A stretch of 64,000 nucleotides of DNA from Nemertoderma westbladi (Eukaryota; Xenacoelomorpha; Nemertodermatida; Nemertodermatidae): positions 23,432 to 87,431 of the forward strand of contig JAUCBJ010007698.1 in the NCBI GenBank assembly GCA_032718475.1, written 5' to 3'. The position numbers and the translations under genes were made by a program. Of this stretch, positions 21,114 to 32,715 are shown in pieces; within the stretch, counting starts at the first letter, position 1; the number at the start of each line of letters is the position of its first letter. The notes beneath the pieces are model-generated. The model saw only the letters and a list, made by a program, of their open reading frames with translations. It ran no database searches and was not told where the DNA came from.

Positions 21114-21489
21114 GTCATAGGACAAAGAAGCAGCCAAGCGTTTGTATCCAATCGGTTCAACTGCTGTTTGAACCCAGATGATAACCTGGTGTTTGTACTA
21201 TTGCCAAGTTTCCAATAGCGTGAAGCTGCACCAAGTTTATTACGACTTTCTAAAATCTGTTTTATCAGCTATTTTTCAGAGTATTTTAGCATAACGAAAC
21301 GAATACTGTATTTTTTGTATATTTTGGTTACAATTATTTTGGATAGTATTATTTTTCGAGGCTATAATTTGGATCCTAATGGACCCAAAGCACCCCTCAC
21401 CCGGTTTCTCCTTTTTCCTCATCCCAGAGGTTTTTCTATGGTGTTACAGTACAAATTATTACTTTACAATTACAATTGTAAATTGGCCT

Positions 21490-22490
21490 ACAACATCAGC
21501 CAGGAAAAGTACATGCAGGATAAAATTGAAGCAATTACAACTCCTCACATACAGCAACAATCTAGACCTACCTGGCAAACTGTAAATGAGGTATCTGGTC
21601 GGAAAAGTTGTGCAAAGGGGCGCCTCAAAGCCGATGGTCCTGAAGAACGTGTTGGGAAGTGGAAAAATCACTTCAGCAACTTGCTTGGGCAGCCACCAAA
21701 CAGCGAGGTCAGCCCTACAAGGAAAATATATGACAAGACACTACCTATAGAAACAGGGGACTTCACACCTGCCGAACTCCAAAGAAGCATTAAAAGCATG
21801 TCCAATAATAAAGCGAGTGGAAAACAGGAGTGCTAAACAGACCATTATTGAATGTTTGCAACCGGATGTTAAAAGGGGAAAAGCCACCACCAATTTGGAC
21901 TAAAGGTCAACTAAAGCCTCTCCCCAAGAAAGGAGACCTCGGCATACCAACAAACTATCGTGGGATCTGTCGGCTTGTGGTAGCTGCCAAAATATACAAT
22001 AAAATAATTCTATATAGGATTAGTAGGCCTCACATAGAGAATCTACTGCGTAAGAGCCAAAACGGATTTCGACCAAGTAGATCAACAATAGCTCAGATAC
22101 TTGCACTAAGGAGACTGATTGAAGGAATTAAGTCAAAGAATCTCCCCGCAGTCATGACTTTTGTGGACTTCAATAAGGCATTCGACTCCATCCATAGAGG
22201 TAAAATGCTTTAAATCCTAAGAGCTTATGGAATACCAGAAGTAATTGTTGCTGGCATTGGATTGTTATATTGTGACACAGAAGCGCAGGTACTCTCACCA
22301 GATGGTGAAACTGAGTTTTTCTCAATCCTGGCTGGCGTACTGCAAGATGACACATTAGCACCATTACTACTTGTAATTGTAATTGGATTACGCAATGAGG
22401 ACTTCCACAAAGGGTGAAGATCTGGGATTCACTCAGAAGTAGTAGATATCCGGCAACTACAGTCACAGACTCCGACTTTGTGGATGACAT
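21490..22490 (+). pseudogene. LINE reverse-transcriptase fragment
   Basis: Plus-strand pieces in order: WQTVNEVSGRKSC and VGKWKNHFSNLLGQPP (the linker before RT), LPKKGDLGIPTNYRGICRLV (RT fingers), NGFRPSRSTIAQILALRRLI, FVDFNKAFDSIHRGKML (RT motif A with its aspartate), then IPEVIVAGIGLLY and TVTDSDFVDDI, where FVDD is the catalytic FxDD motif C. There is a frame change near 21835 and a stop at 22213. The domain is cut off immediately after motif C by a satellite block. It is dead, and probably the same LINE type as the (TAG)n-tailed copies. Confidence 0.8.
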
Positions 22491-22665
22491 CTCGCGGCCA
22501 GCCATACACAGTGCCGGCGGACCCAGCAACATAGCGCCCCCAGATCTCGCGGCCAGCCATACACAGTGCCGGCGGATCCAGCAACCTAGCTCCCCCAGAT
22601 CTCGCGGCTAGCAATACACAGTGCCGGTGTACCCAGCAACATAGCGCCTCCAGGTCTCGCGGAAA
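22491..22665. repeat. 55-bp satellite, about 3 units, inside LINE sequence
   Basis: Three tandem units of the satellite that also forms arrays at 26.9-27.6 kb and 51.6-53.1 kb (motifs CTCGCGGCCAGCCATACAC, AGTGCCGGCGGACCCAGCAA, AGCGCCCCCAGAT). The left junction falls straight after the codons for the LINE motif VDDI; the right junction abuts another LINE fragment. Confidence 0.9.
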
Positions 22666-23130
22666 TCGATCAACTTGCTTACTGGTCGGAAAAGCCCACT
22701 CTGAAAAGCTCCTCAATAATTACAGGGTATTGCCTGATAACTTTATAGAAGTAAAAGTGTCTGAGTCTGTACTCCCAGATATTCCCATTGGCGATATCTC
22801 CTTTGCAGAAGTGAAGGCTGCTGCAAAGAGCATTAAGACCAATCGTGCCAGTGGAGTAGATGGTGTTCCACCTGAGGTCTTTAAAATACCTGAGTGTTTA
22901 ATGTACCGAACAACAAGAGTCCCACAAGAAATGAAAACAAATAAGTTGGTTAAATAAGTCTATTCACCGCCGCCTCTCGTGCCAGTCGTGCCAATCGGAC
23001 CAATCAGACCAATCGTGCCAGTGGAGTGAGGTCTTTAAAATACCTGAGTGTTTAAAGCTCATCTATCCCATCATAGTAGACATGTACCGTACAACAAGAG
23101 TCCCACAAGAAATGAAAACAAATCAAAGTA
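22666..23130 (+). pseudogene. Second LINE fragment plus a partial duplication
   Basis: After the satellite, the plus strand reads PDNFIEVKVSESVLPD and FAEVKAAAKSIKTNRASGVD-GVPPEVFK. This is the conserved linker just before RT (…NKASGPDGIPAE… type). Part of it (TCGTGCCAGTGGAGT…, GAGGTCTTTAAAATACCTGA, ACAACAAGAGTCCCACAAGA) is repeated directly at about 23005-23125, so a local duplication followed. No catalytic motif survives. Confidence 0.7.
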
Positions 23131-23487
23131 AAAGACAATTCACATTACTAAGCAAATTATAATGGGAAAGCAAGTCGCCAATGAACCATCCTCACACAAG
23201 AGTCCCATTGTCACCTCATCCTCATGACGTCCATTTCCACGCCAGACACACATCCACAACGGACTGGTATACATCTGGTAGAGCGTACTGACCACTGACG
23301 AACCGGACGACCCATTCAATGGTAATGACAACGACAAACCCTTGAGGAAACGGAAAACAAGATCCCCAAGAAAAAGCGGGGAAATGACAAAACTAATAAG
23401 AAGCCTCTTCTGGAAAACATCGACGACGACGGTATTGAGATTATCAACTTTAGATGTGTCTGAGCGACATCTCTAGAAGGATCAAGA

Positions 23488-23829
23488 GTGGAACCGACAA
23501 AATTTAGTGGAAACCCAGCTGAATTCATTTCGTTCAAAGCACTATTATTATTACTATATTACTATTTTATTGCTCCAGTGGATAGTAAATATCCCCATGA
23601 CCACAAAGATGAGACATATGTTAACCTATCTATCTGGAAACGCGCTACAGAAGGTAACAAACACTACGAGGACGTTTACGATGGACATCAGCGTGCATGG
23701 GACGTATCAGAGAATAACTTCGGTAACCCGTCAGCCGTAATGAAATCTGTGATGCACAACGTCAGCAAGTATAGATTCCCCATCGTAACCATATTTACGA
23801 TCGGGAATCAGGAAGTAGTCAATCTATAG
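23488..23829 (+). pseudogene. BEL/Pao gag (DUF1759) fragment
   Basis: Plus strand: EPTKFSGNPAEFISFKA, then in the next frame TYLSGNALQKVTN, then GHQRAWDVSENNFGNPSAVM. This is the characteristic DUF1759 order (KFsG..eW..F, yL.G.A...v, Aw..L...FGnp). A T-rich insertion and a frameshift break it. It is the fourth clear BEL/Pao gag locus in the window. Confidence 0.6.
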
Positions 23830-23990
23830 AAGTAGTTACCATAGTTTGTAGCCTTCCACTCCACTACTATGTTGTTGAGTTTTTCTAATTGAGAGACTTA
23901 ACAAGTGACTTATACGTGAGTATTCCATCAGTCCATTTAGGATCCGTCTTGTTTCAGGGTAGGAACTTAATGAAGGTTCGATTCATTGAA

Positions 23991-24011
23991 GGGGGGAGGG
24001 GGGGGGGGGGG
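23991..24011 (+). repeat. Poly-G tract
   Basis: 20 G with a single A at 23997; one of about ten long G or C runs in the window. Confidence 0.9.
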
Positions 24012-24525
24012 TCTGCGTGGAAGCACAATGTAACTGCCCAATATAATTTGGGGTCCTAAGGGCGTCAAAAGTAGTACATGTAGTACATTAGGACCCCAGA
24101 GTGAGGAACAAAGTTTCCATAGCCCGTATTTTTCATATAGGATTAATTACATTTAATTTAATTTAATTTATTTTCGTACATTATATATGTATATATGAAA
24201 TGCATCATAACAATATAAGTACAGCGTACCGGTATGTATTGTACAGTATACATATAAAGATTAGCACAAGGTAAATAATATATAATAAAGGTAAGATCAA
24301 CAAGTGACGGCATAATAGACACATATCAGATTAGGCCTAATTTTAAAAATACAGCAACAAACGAAAAACAGAAAAATATATTAGATCTAAATTTACCTAC
24401 TGTAGCATCAAGACGCATGGGCAAGCATATGCTTAACTTCATCATACTCAAAGCCAACAATTTCTGATTTCCCTGCCTATACATTGGCTAACTCTCTGCA
24501 AATATTAATATTGCCCCCCCCAACA

Positions 24526-24825
24526 TAACTAACTGACACATAACTAACTGACACATAATTAATTGACACATAACTAACTGACACATAACTAACTGACACA
24601 TAACTAACTGACACATAACTAACTGACACATAACTAACTGACACATAACTAACTGACACATAATTAATTGACACATAACTAACTGACACATAACTAACTG
24701 ACACATAACTAACTGACACATAACTAACTGACACATAACTAACTGACACATAATTAATTGACACATAACTAACTGACACATAACTAACTGACACATAACT
24801 AACTGACACATAACTAACTGACACA
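24526..24825. repeat. 15-bp minisatellite, 20 units
   Basis: Twenty perfect units of TAACTAACTGACACA, except that units 3, 10 and 16 read TAATTAATTGACACA with identical double C-to-T changes. The spacing of variants (7, then 6 units) indicates expansion by blocks of six to seven units. The long minus-strand ORFs across it arise only because 15 is divisible by 3. Confidence 0.95.
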
Positions 24826-24889
24826 TAATTTGTACGATAATAAAGTAGAATTAACAAACTTTATAAAACAGTTATATAACATTATAAGA

Positions 24890-25311
24890 GCGTGACAAGA
24901 ACTTACAATTCCTTCATCTATATATCTGTGAGACTTAAAAGGTAGATTCCTAACATTACGTACATTATTGTTCCACGCCGTGCACAAGCGGTTACAGTTA
25001 TCCGAAAACAAGTCCCACAGTTGGCATCCATAAAAAGTCATGGTATATAACTTTTGAATATTTGAAACAATTTCTGGATCCGCGTACTTGAATTCTTGTC
25101 TTAAATTAGCTAGTTTTCCAATAAAAGCACCGTGTTTATTCTGAATATCTAACGTTAATGAGCAATTTGAATCCAACCATAGGCCTATACCTAAATAACA
25201 CACTCTCTCTACCCAGGGCCAACCTATCCCGTTTGCCTCGAGTTTTGCCATCGGTTTAACACCACGGACATTAAATGCAATACATTTACATTTACACTTA
25301 GAAGAATCCAC
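24890..25311 (-). pseudogene. LINE reverse-transcriptase C-terminal fragment
   Basis: Minus strand: KCKCIAFNVRG, WVERVCYLGIGLWLDSNCSL, FIGKLANLRQEFKYADPEIV, MTFYGCQLWDLFSDNCNRLC and WNNNVRNVRNLPFKSHRYID. The FYG.QLWDL...W...R...LP...HRY pattern is typical of the region after the palm in CR1/Rex-like LINEs. It differs from the LYGxETW family elsewhere in the window, so it is a second LINE lineage. Truncated on both sides. Confidence 0.8.
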
Positions 25312-25885
25312 ATTAGTATTATATTATTATTATTATTATTATTATATTATATTACTAAATATTTATAACTGTAAATATGGATTTATGTGGATGAAGTCTG
25401 CAACGTGCTTGTCTGGATTAAACATTAAACAGAACCCCTCACACGCAGCAACTTCTTTCTGAAACTTGTTGCTGGGCTCCTCACACGAAGGAAATTTGTT
25501 GTCGCAACTTGTTTCTGCAGCGTGTTGCTTGACTCACACGTGGGAATCTTGTTGCTCAAGAAAATAACAATTATTTCAAAATAAATAGCTGTCACGACCA
25601 GTCATTTATTTATAATATCATATTATCTAAATATTAGCTAATATATTTATGGAATGTATTAAAAGATTTTAAAGATGTTGCTGGGAATAGAAATGTTTAG
25701 AAATGTTGCAGCAACTTGTTGGTGGATTCCTCGTACACAGAAACGTTTGTTGCGCAATGTTTTTTTTATTGCTGACCCCGTCACGCGGAGCAACTTTTGT
25801 TTCAGAAACAAGGCTGGTAAGTTGATATAATTATGTAACAAGAATTATGAAATGAAAATTAAACCGTTGGCATTGTATTGAAATA
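25312..25885. other. Non-coding; (TTA)n tract and diverged GCAACTTGTTG repeats
   Basis: A TTA-type microsatellite lies at about 25320-25350. At 25430-25560 and 25675-25815 are diverged copies of a sequence built on GCAACTTGTTG and TCACACG. No gene is seen. Confidence 0.5.
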
Positions 25886-25992
25886 AATTGTTGCAACATA
25901 TTGCACGACATGCGAATGCTAATTGGTGAACCCGTATTTACTGCCTACAATAAATTCATACTTAATGGCTTTCGTATTATCTTTACTTCCAG
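25886..25992 (-). repeat. Copy of the AQR 3' end
   Basis: About 105 bp closely match 54166-54260, which covers the last codons, the stop and the first 50 bases after the stop of AQR. Shared strings include AAATTGTTGCAAC, ATTGCACGACA and TTCGTATTATCTTTACTT. Its internal TAG coincides with the AQR stop. On its upstream side it is fused to the fibrinogen-domain pseudogene. Confidence 0.75.
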
Positions 25993-26760
25993 CTGGATAA
26001 CAAGCCATCCGTCATCGCATAGAAAATCAGGAGAGATACGAAGTATAAAAACTACCAGGCTGAAATTTACATTTGATGTAGCCACATTTTCACTAACGGA
26101 GTCGTCACACAACTATTCTTACATACATCAGAAGATTGATTTACGGCTAAGGCAACTGTTGCAAACGCAAATCCCGCCAATGCTATTGACAGTACCACTA
26201 TAACTCTAGTCAGTAACTTTTTACGCCTTTCCAGCGTAGCATATTCCTCGTGTGTCGGCACTTTATCCACCGGAGGCGGCACAGGATATGCGACAGCTTC
26301 CCTCCTCTCCATTTCCGCTTCCATCATATCCTTACCTTTATTTTTGATAATCTTTTTCACACCAGCATCACGCATACTGTGCAACATCTCCAACAGACGG
26401 AATCTTTTTGGTTTCATCGGAGATTCTGCAGCAGAATGGTAACTAGCTAAAGACCTGGAAGTTTCTTCAGCAGAATTGAAACTGTCTGAATATCTGTAAG
26501 ATTCTTCAGCAGAATGGAATGGTTCTTCAGAAGACATCGCAATTCCTAATTTTGATACAGTTTTGTGTGAGGGAGATTCTGGAGCAGTATATAAAGTATC
26601 TGAATATCTTAAAGAATAATTGCTTTTCTTCTATTTTTCTCTCTTCTCAGGAATCTATTAATTTTAATCCCAATTTCTTTATAATGGAACGCATCTAAAT
26701 TCCTGGGAGATCTTTATTTTTCTTTCTCATTATTTGACGACATCGTTTTATCTTTTCGAA
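25950..26760 (-). pseudogene. Truncated copy of the fibrinogen-domain membrane protein gene (chimeric 3' end)
   Basis: ATG at 26537 opens MSSEEPFHSAEESYRYSD and continues intact through the YHSAAES repeat, the basic segment, PVPPPVDKVPTHEEYATLER, the membrane segment (VIVVLSIALAGFAFATVALA) and CKNSCVTTP, ending shortly after at 26067. It has fewer repeat units than the full gene. About 75 bases later the start of the fibrinogen domain reappears (DFLCDDGWLVIQ) and then changes abruptly into the AQR-like tail and stop. Most of the stalk and of the fibrinogen domain is missing. The upstream flank to about 26880 also matches the full gene's 5' flank. It could make a short membrane protein without an ectodomain, but it looks like a chimeric pseudogene. 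Confidence 0.7.
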
Positions 26761-26910
26761 ACATATGAAGTATATTTATTTATTTCATCATAATTACTTA
26801 ATTATACTGTTGATTTTTTATTTTGCCTGTGATAAAAATTATTTGGACTCATGTTTCCGTTGTTTTGAATATATTAAAGATATTTTTTAGATTTTATATA
26901 TCCCTATATA

Positions 26911-27577
26911 TACACAGTGCCGGCGGACCCAGCAACATAACGCCCACAAATATCGCGGTCCGGAACCATCAACATAGCGCCCCCAGATCTCGTGGTCAGC
27001 CATACACAGTGCCGCGGTGACCCAGCAACATAGCGTTCCCAGATCTTGCGGTCAGCCATTCCCAGTGCCGGCACACCCAGCAACATAGTGCCCCCAAATC
27101 TCGCGGCCAGCCATATACATTATACAGTGCCGGTAGACGCAGCAACCTAGTGTCCCCAAATCTCGCGGCCAGCCATACACAGTGCCGGCACACAAAGCAA
27201 CATAGTGCCCCCAGATCTCGCGGTCAGCCATATACATTATACAGTGCCGGTAGACGCAGCAACCTAGTGTCCCCAAATCACGCGGCCAGCCATACACAGT
27301 GACGGCACACCCAGCAACATTGTGCCCCCAGATCTCGCGGTCAGCCATATACAGTGCCGGCGCACCCAGCAACATAGCGCCCCCAGATCTCGCGGTCAGC
27401 CATATACAGTGCCGGCGGACCCTGCAACATAGTGCCCCCAGATCTCGCGGTCAGCCATATACAGTGCCGGCGCACCCAGCAACATAGCGCCCCCAGATCT
27501 CACGGTAAGCCATATACAGTGCCGGCGGACCCTGCAACATAGTGCCCCCAGATCTCGCGGTCAGCCATATACAGTGC
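26911..27577. repeat. 55-bp satellite array, about 12 units, diverged
   Basis: Same unit as the large array at 51.6-53.1 kb, with more variation: some units carry a small insertion (CATTATACAGTG), and 5-mers such as TGACGG or GCACAC replace GCGGAC. It sits between the two truncated copies of the fibrinogen-domain gene. Confidence 0.9.
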
Positions 27578-28125
27578 CCCTGGAATTAACTATTCCTCGA
27601 AAATGTGGATTATAAAGTCGGACAAAAAAATGTTACATTATTTTGGTAAAAAAATTGTTATTATTATAATTTTGTTGTTAGTTTTTATTGGAAAATCGTC
27701 TACAACATGTTAACTGTTATTAGTTGTAAAAAATAAAAGCAAAAAATAACTAGCTAGTCGATTAGCTAATGTTCTACTGTAGAACACAATATTTTTTTTG
27801 AAAAATGTTGCAATGAAGTCGGTGGTGATATTACTGTGCAAAAAGTACATAATTTCATTAATTAATATCAAATGCGACTGCAAACGGAACTCTAGCCACT
27901 ATTTTTTTATTTAAAAATATATTTTATTCTAGAACATTTTTAATAATATTTTTTAATTTTAGGAATTCTGATTTACTCAATTATATATTTACTTACATGT
28001 TTTTGAACTAAATAATAATTTACTAGCTACAATTATAAAAAAAAGTGTTGGAGTAAAATGTTGAGGTGATGTAGGAGGATAAACTGTCCGACTCAGGGTG
28101 TAGAGCACGACGTAACGTTGATATG
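27578..28125. other. AT-rich non-coding DNA
   Basis: It contains TTCTAGAAC-type palindromes (about 27768-27790 and 27928-27945) like the ends of the MITE at 13.1-13.9 kb, so it is possibly a diverged relative. No gene. Confidence 0.4.
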
Positions 28126-28790
28126 TCAGAGGAGGCGAATAACTAACGGAGTCGTAACACAACTATTCTTACATACATCAGAAGATTGATTTACGGCTAA
28201 GGCAACTGTTGCAAACGCAAACCGTACCAATGCTATTGACAGTACCACTATAACTCCAGTCAGTAACTTTATGTGCCTTTCCAGCGTAGCATATTCCTCG
28301 TGTGTCGGCACTTTATCCACCGGAGGCGGCACTGGATATGCGACAGCTTCCCTCCTCTCCATTTCCGCTTCCATCATATCCTTATCTTTGATAATCTTAT
28401 TCACACCAGCATCACGCATACTGGGCAACGAATTCAACACGCGGAAGCTCTTTGTGCAGCAGAATTGAAACTATCTGAACATCTGAAAGATTCTTCAGCA
28501 AAATGGAATGATTCTTCAGAAGACATCGCAATTCCTAATTTTGGTGAAGTTTTGCGAAATTCTCGAGCAGTATAGAAGGATTCTGGAGGAATATCCATCT
28601 GCGTTTGGTACAGTTCTGTTTGCAGGATATTCTGAAGCGTTGTAGGTTTCTGGAGATTTATCCTTTCCTAAGTTTGTGTCAGAGAGATTCTGGAGCAGTA
28701 TGTAATGTAACTTCATGAGAATGGAAAGTATCAGAATTCCTGGAAGATCTTTCTTTTCCTTCCTCATTATTCGACATAGTTTTATCTTTA
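28126..28790 (-). pseudogene. Second truncated copy of the fibrinogen-domain membrane protein gene
   Basis: The 5' flank (28790-28960) matches 14276-14440 upstream of the full gene. This copy keeps ATG at 28777 (MSNNEEGKERSSRNSD), in a frame that stops at 28 to 32 codons. Further on it has MSSEESFHFAEESFRCSD, a frameshift near 28460, then SMRDAGVNKIIKDK, the PVPPPVDKVPTHEEYATLER segment and the membrane segment, ending at CVTTPLVIRLL. Like the 26-kb copy it stops at the same point after CVTTP, where both read ACTCCGTTAGT and the full gene differs. No fibrinogen domain follows. Confidence 0.75.
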
Positions 28791-29037
28791 CGAATCTCTT
28801 TAAGAAACATATTCACTCAGTAAATTTATTTATTTTATCATAATTACTTAATAATACTATTGATTTTCTATTTTGCCGCTGATAAATATTTATTTGGACT
28901 CAAGTTTCCGTTGTTTTGAATATTTTTATGATATCTTTTCGAATTTATATATATAATGTGGGGCGAGACACGTATGGCGAGCCATCAGCGAACTGATATA
29001 ATTATACTATGGCCGTTTCTCAAAAGTCTGTGTGTGA

Positions 29038-29089
29038 CGTGTGTGTGTGTGTGTGTACGTACGTGTGTGTACGTGTGTGTGTGTGTGCA
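29038..29089. repeat. (GT)n microsatellite, interrupted by ACGTACGT
   Basis: Dinucleotide GT runs broken by TACGTACG and TACG. It lies at the outer edge of the large inverted repeat; a second (GT)n lies at the mirrored position (34323-34346). Confidence 0.9.
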
Positions 29090-29479
29090 CTGGTTAACGC
29101 TACATACTGTGGACGTAAGTGCCATACAATACCCACGTTCTGGGGACCTTTCGCGAACTGGGGACGTCCCCAGAACGTTCTGACTGGAAATTCGAAATCT
29201 TCATTGCCAAATTAGTCTAAATATAAAATTTCACCGTATTTAGGCTCAGTCCCCACTTTGTTTGTGTTTAGCCGCACTCGTATGTGTTCGGTGTGTATGG
29301 GGTGTAAATATTGATGTCCCCACTATAACAGTGATAAGTATACACACATTATCTACGTCATTTTGTGACGTCACAATGTCCCCAGTGAGCTTAATTTTTA
29401 ACGACCCCGGTTTGTGGTTGAAATTAAGTATATTATGAGTTATGTTCAATTATTTATGGATTAGTTAGTCAGGTCTGTC

Positions 29480-30470
29480 TTTGAGACAATGCAGCTTAGG
29501 CAATCCATAGATAATGTTTTTTTATTGTTTCTATACACTCGTGAATAATTGTAAAAGTTAATATTTCCTTATGAGTTACCTAAGCACCCCTTGTGGTGCA
29601 ACTTTCCTCAGTTACTATAACAATGGATTTTCACTTAGTCGATAGTGCTAAACAATCCCGCATGCACTATGCATACAAGCATGTAGAAATTTTTAAAAAA
29701 ATATATGGACAAATATCGTAATACGGCCACTGCTACTTTTTTTCTGCGGGGGCACTAATTAAATTAATGTTTAAACAAACAAGGTGGAGCACAACGATAT
29801 ATGATGTAACTCTTATCATTCAAATTACATTAACCTCATTGAATTATATTAATTATATCATTAATTTTATACCTTTAATTTTTTAGACCCTTCTACGTAC
29901 TGTAGTGGAAAACGCAGTGGTTAAGTAGTGGTTAACGTCGTACTGTAGTGGTTAACGAAAACACGCCCATTCTAAATAGTGTACTGTCCCTTGCGCACAT
30001 CTGGGGACATTAGTTTTTTAGTGCTGAGGGTATTATATTATGCCCTACGTTCTACTTATGTAGGTAGTTGCAATGGACGTTAAGAATATATAATAATATT
30101 AATAAATTAACGAGAACACACCGTTCTAAATACTGTCCCTTGCGCACATCTGGGGACATTAGTTTTTGTATTGTTTTTCTGCAGCCCATACGTTATGTAG
30201 TTGCAATGGACATTAAGAAAATTTTTTATATATTGACGAAAACACACCGTTCTAAATACTGTCCCTTGCGCACATCTGGGGACATTAGTTTTTGTATTGT
30301 TTTTCTGCAGACCATACGGTATGTAGTTGCAATGGACATTAAGACAATTTTTTATATATTGACGAAAATACACCATTCTAAATACTGTCCCTTGCGCACA
30401 TCTGGGGACATTAGTTTTTTTAGTGCTGGGAGTATTATATTAGGTCCTACGTATAGTTGCAATGAATGTT
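29480..30470 (+). repeat. Left arm of a large inverted repeat, with tandem units of about 127 bp
   Basis: From TACACTCGTGAATAATTGTAAA through AACAATGGATTTTCACTTAG and CCTTCTACGTACTGTAG, this region matches the reverse complement of 33.04-33.9 kb with moderate divergence. Its inner part is a tandem array whose units contain CTGTCCCTTGCGCACATCTG at 29986, 30134, 30261 and 30388 (spacing 148, 127, 127), with GCAGCCCATACGTTATGTAG in between. The 126/127-bp period leaves long meaningless ORFs on both strands. Confidence 0.75.
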
Positions 30471-31217
30471 ACTACAACTACTACTACTAGGTCGAGCGAA
30501 CTCGGACAGTGGAAATGAGATCCTTCCAGGCATCCCAATTCTCCATAGTTGTCGCAATTTCGTTTCTCCCAAGTTCAGTATCCCTTTCAAGTTGATCTAT
30601 ATATGTTATGGCAGGTCGTCCGCGACTACGCTTTCCATGAGTTGGTTGCCAGAGAAGTAGATCTGGTATGACCTCGTCTTTACTTCGCCAGCAGTGCCCA
30701 CTGAATCTTAATCTGCGTTCACGGAGGGTGGTTGATACAGGTGGTATTGTACCATAAAGCTCGGCGTTTGTCATGTGTTGTCTCCAGCTGATGTTTAGGG
30801 CTGCCCTTAGTAGTCTTGTGTAGCAACCATCAATTCGTTGTTCAAGTGATTTAGTCAGTGTCCAGGTCTTACCCCCGTATAAAAATACACTTTCCACTGT
30901 GGCTCGAAAGAACTTAGTCTTCAGGTGCCTGGAGAGATCTGATTTCCAGATGGTATCCATTTTTGATAGAGCTACCCAAGCCTTTGCTTTCCTAACTTCT
31001 ATGTCCTTTTTGCTACTCTATCCATGATCCAAGGTACTGGAAGTCATCGACCTTCCTTAGTTTATTATTATCAATGGTTGTCAAGTTTCCATCAACATTA
31101 AAGGTCATGAATTCGGTCTTTTTAGCATTTATAAGCAATCCAACCTCCCTAGCAGCCCTCTCCACTTTATTCAGTAGAAGCTGTGCATCTGTTAGCGTAT
31201 TAGAGAGCATCGGGGCG
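30471..31217 (-). mobile_element. LINE 3' fragment, copy 2, inserted in the inverted repeat
   Basis: Minus strand: SNTLTDAQLLLNKVERAARE, GLLINAKKTEFMTFNVDG and RKVDDFQYLGSWIE (after RT motif C), then MDTIWKSDLSRHLKTKFFRA, LYGGKTWTLTKSLEQRIDGC, LRFSGHCWRSKDEVIPDLLL and RGRPAITYIDQLERD. It closely matches the copy at 16.7-17.3 kb and ends in the same (TAG)n tail. 5'-truncated, with one frame change near 31015, so inactive. It interrupts the left arm of the inverted repeat. Confidence 0.9.
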
Positions 31218-31453
31218 ATGATATTATTTCTAATTTTTTCCTTCATTCAAAATCGATCTACTTCGTCATTTATTAATCAATTAGTTTGAAATTTTCAGTG
31301 AATGGTCTTGACATTAACCAATAAAACTTGTAGACAGAATTTTGAAATTTCGAGCGTAAGTTATGTTTTGAGCCGATAATCTGAAAATATCGGCCAAAAA
31401 TAAAACACATTTAGTTAATATTTTTTCATTTTTTTAGTTAACATTAGTCTTCT

Positions 31454-32715
31454 GGGGCGGTATTCATAGAGTTAATATTAGTTACAGCTACTTAGTGACA
31501 GCTTTTAGTAAGTGCTGCAACTATGTTTAGTAAGAGCTATCTGTTACTAAAAACAACTGATTTTAGTAAGAGCACTGACTTAACTTAGTTTCAACTAGCC
31601 CTTAAAAAAAATCAGTATTCATAAACTGTTACTAAACTTAGTTCTAGCCTTTTTTTAGCAGTGCCGGTACTTTAACTTATGTTTATCAAAAAGCTTTCAG
31701 TTTCAACTTAAGGTCGGTAGCTATGCCCTGCATGTCTCTATGTTTACTGTTTAACTTGAACTGGTAGTCTACATTAAAACCCATTAATTTTATTGGTCAC
31801 TAAAACAATTCCTGTTTTCCAGTAAATTTTTTTGATTATCAAATATATATTTCCTCCACTCAATTTAATTATCACTAAAATATATTTTCATCAAAAATAA
31901 ATCTGTTACGGCCTGTTGTAATAAAATCCCTTCATTATTAGTGGCACTGTAACATGCCCTTTCCCACATTTTAGCAATAATTTATATTTAATAGATTTAA
32001 TGTTAATTAATAGATTTTAGCGGAAACTGAATATTTTAGTGATTTCCTATTAAAATTATAGTGAAAAATTATTATTTTTAGTCAGTTAGTAAGGCGATAA
32101 TTCAATTGGCTACCATTATCGAATACCATTATTTACATTCGGTAATAGAGATGAAATTAATGAAGTGGGAACGCTACCGCTTTTTCATCTTGCGAAAGTT
32201 GGCGAATGGTAGAATTCTTTAGCAAAACACATTTTTCAACGGACGAGGACCGTTCGGCAACAATCTCACCATTCAAGAATGTACGCTGAAATTTGGAAAT
32301 TTAAGTCGGATATATGTTTAAAAAACAACAAGCTTTATGTCCATACATTTGACAGTTTCTCTGCAACAACACATTTGCAATGAACACAGAATGCTAGAAA
32401 AACAAGAGAGAGTATAATGTGGCCGGAGTCGTCAGTAACATAATAACCATACTGTATGTATGAAGGCCAACATAGAATAAGTAAGCGGTCTTACCAACTT
32501 AGTCACATCTTCATGTGACTAGAAATTTAAGTTACAGCTAATACTAACTTAATTAAGACTAAATTCTATGAATACGAGTTTAGCAACAACTAGTACTAAA
32601 TACGTTAGTAATAAGTAGCAGCAACTTCTCTGAATACCAAATTAGTACAAGCACTTACTAACTTGATGTGACTAGGACTAAGTTCCTAGTTAGTCACATT
32701 TATGAATACCGCCCC
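31454..32715. mobile_element. MITE-like element at the centre of the inverted repeat
   Basis: GGGGCGGTATTCATA at 31454-31468 is repeated in inverted orientation at 32701-32715. The subterminal parts are rich in TTAGTAAC/GTTACTAA-type sequence in both orientations. No ORF. Inner flanks on both sides (31218-31320 and 32742-32845, sharing TTTGAAATTTTCAGT and AATGGTCTTGACAT) are inverted copies of each other, so the element occupies the centre of symmetry. Confidence 0.65.

Noticed and set aside
24477-24857. Repetitive minus-strand ORFs (VSVSY and CQLVM repeats)
   Set aside because: A 15-bp repeat is divisible by three, so frames without a stop stay open; there is no other coding sign.
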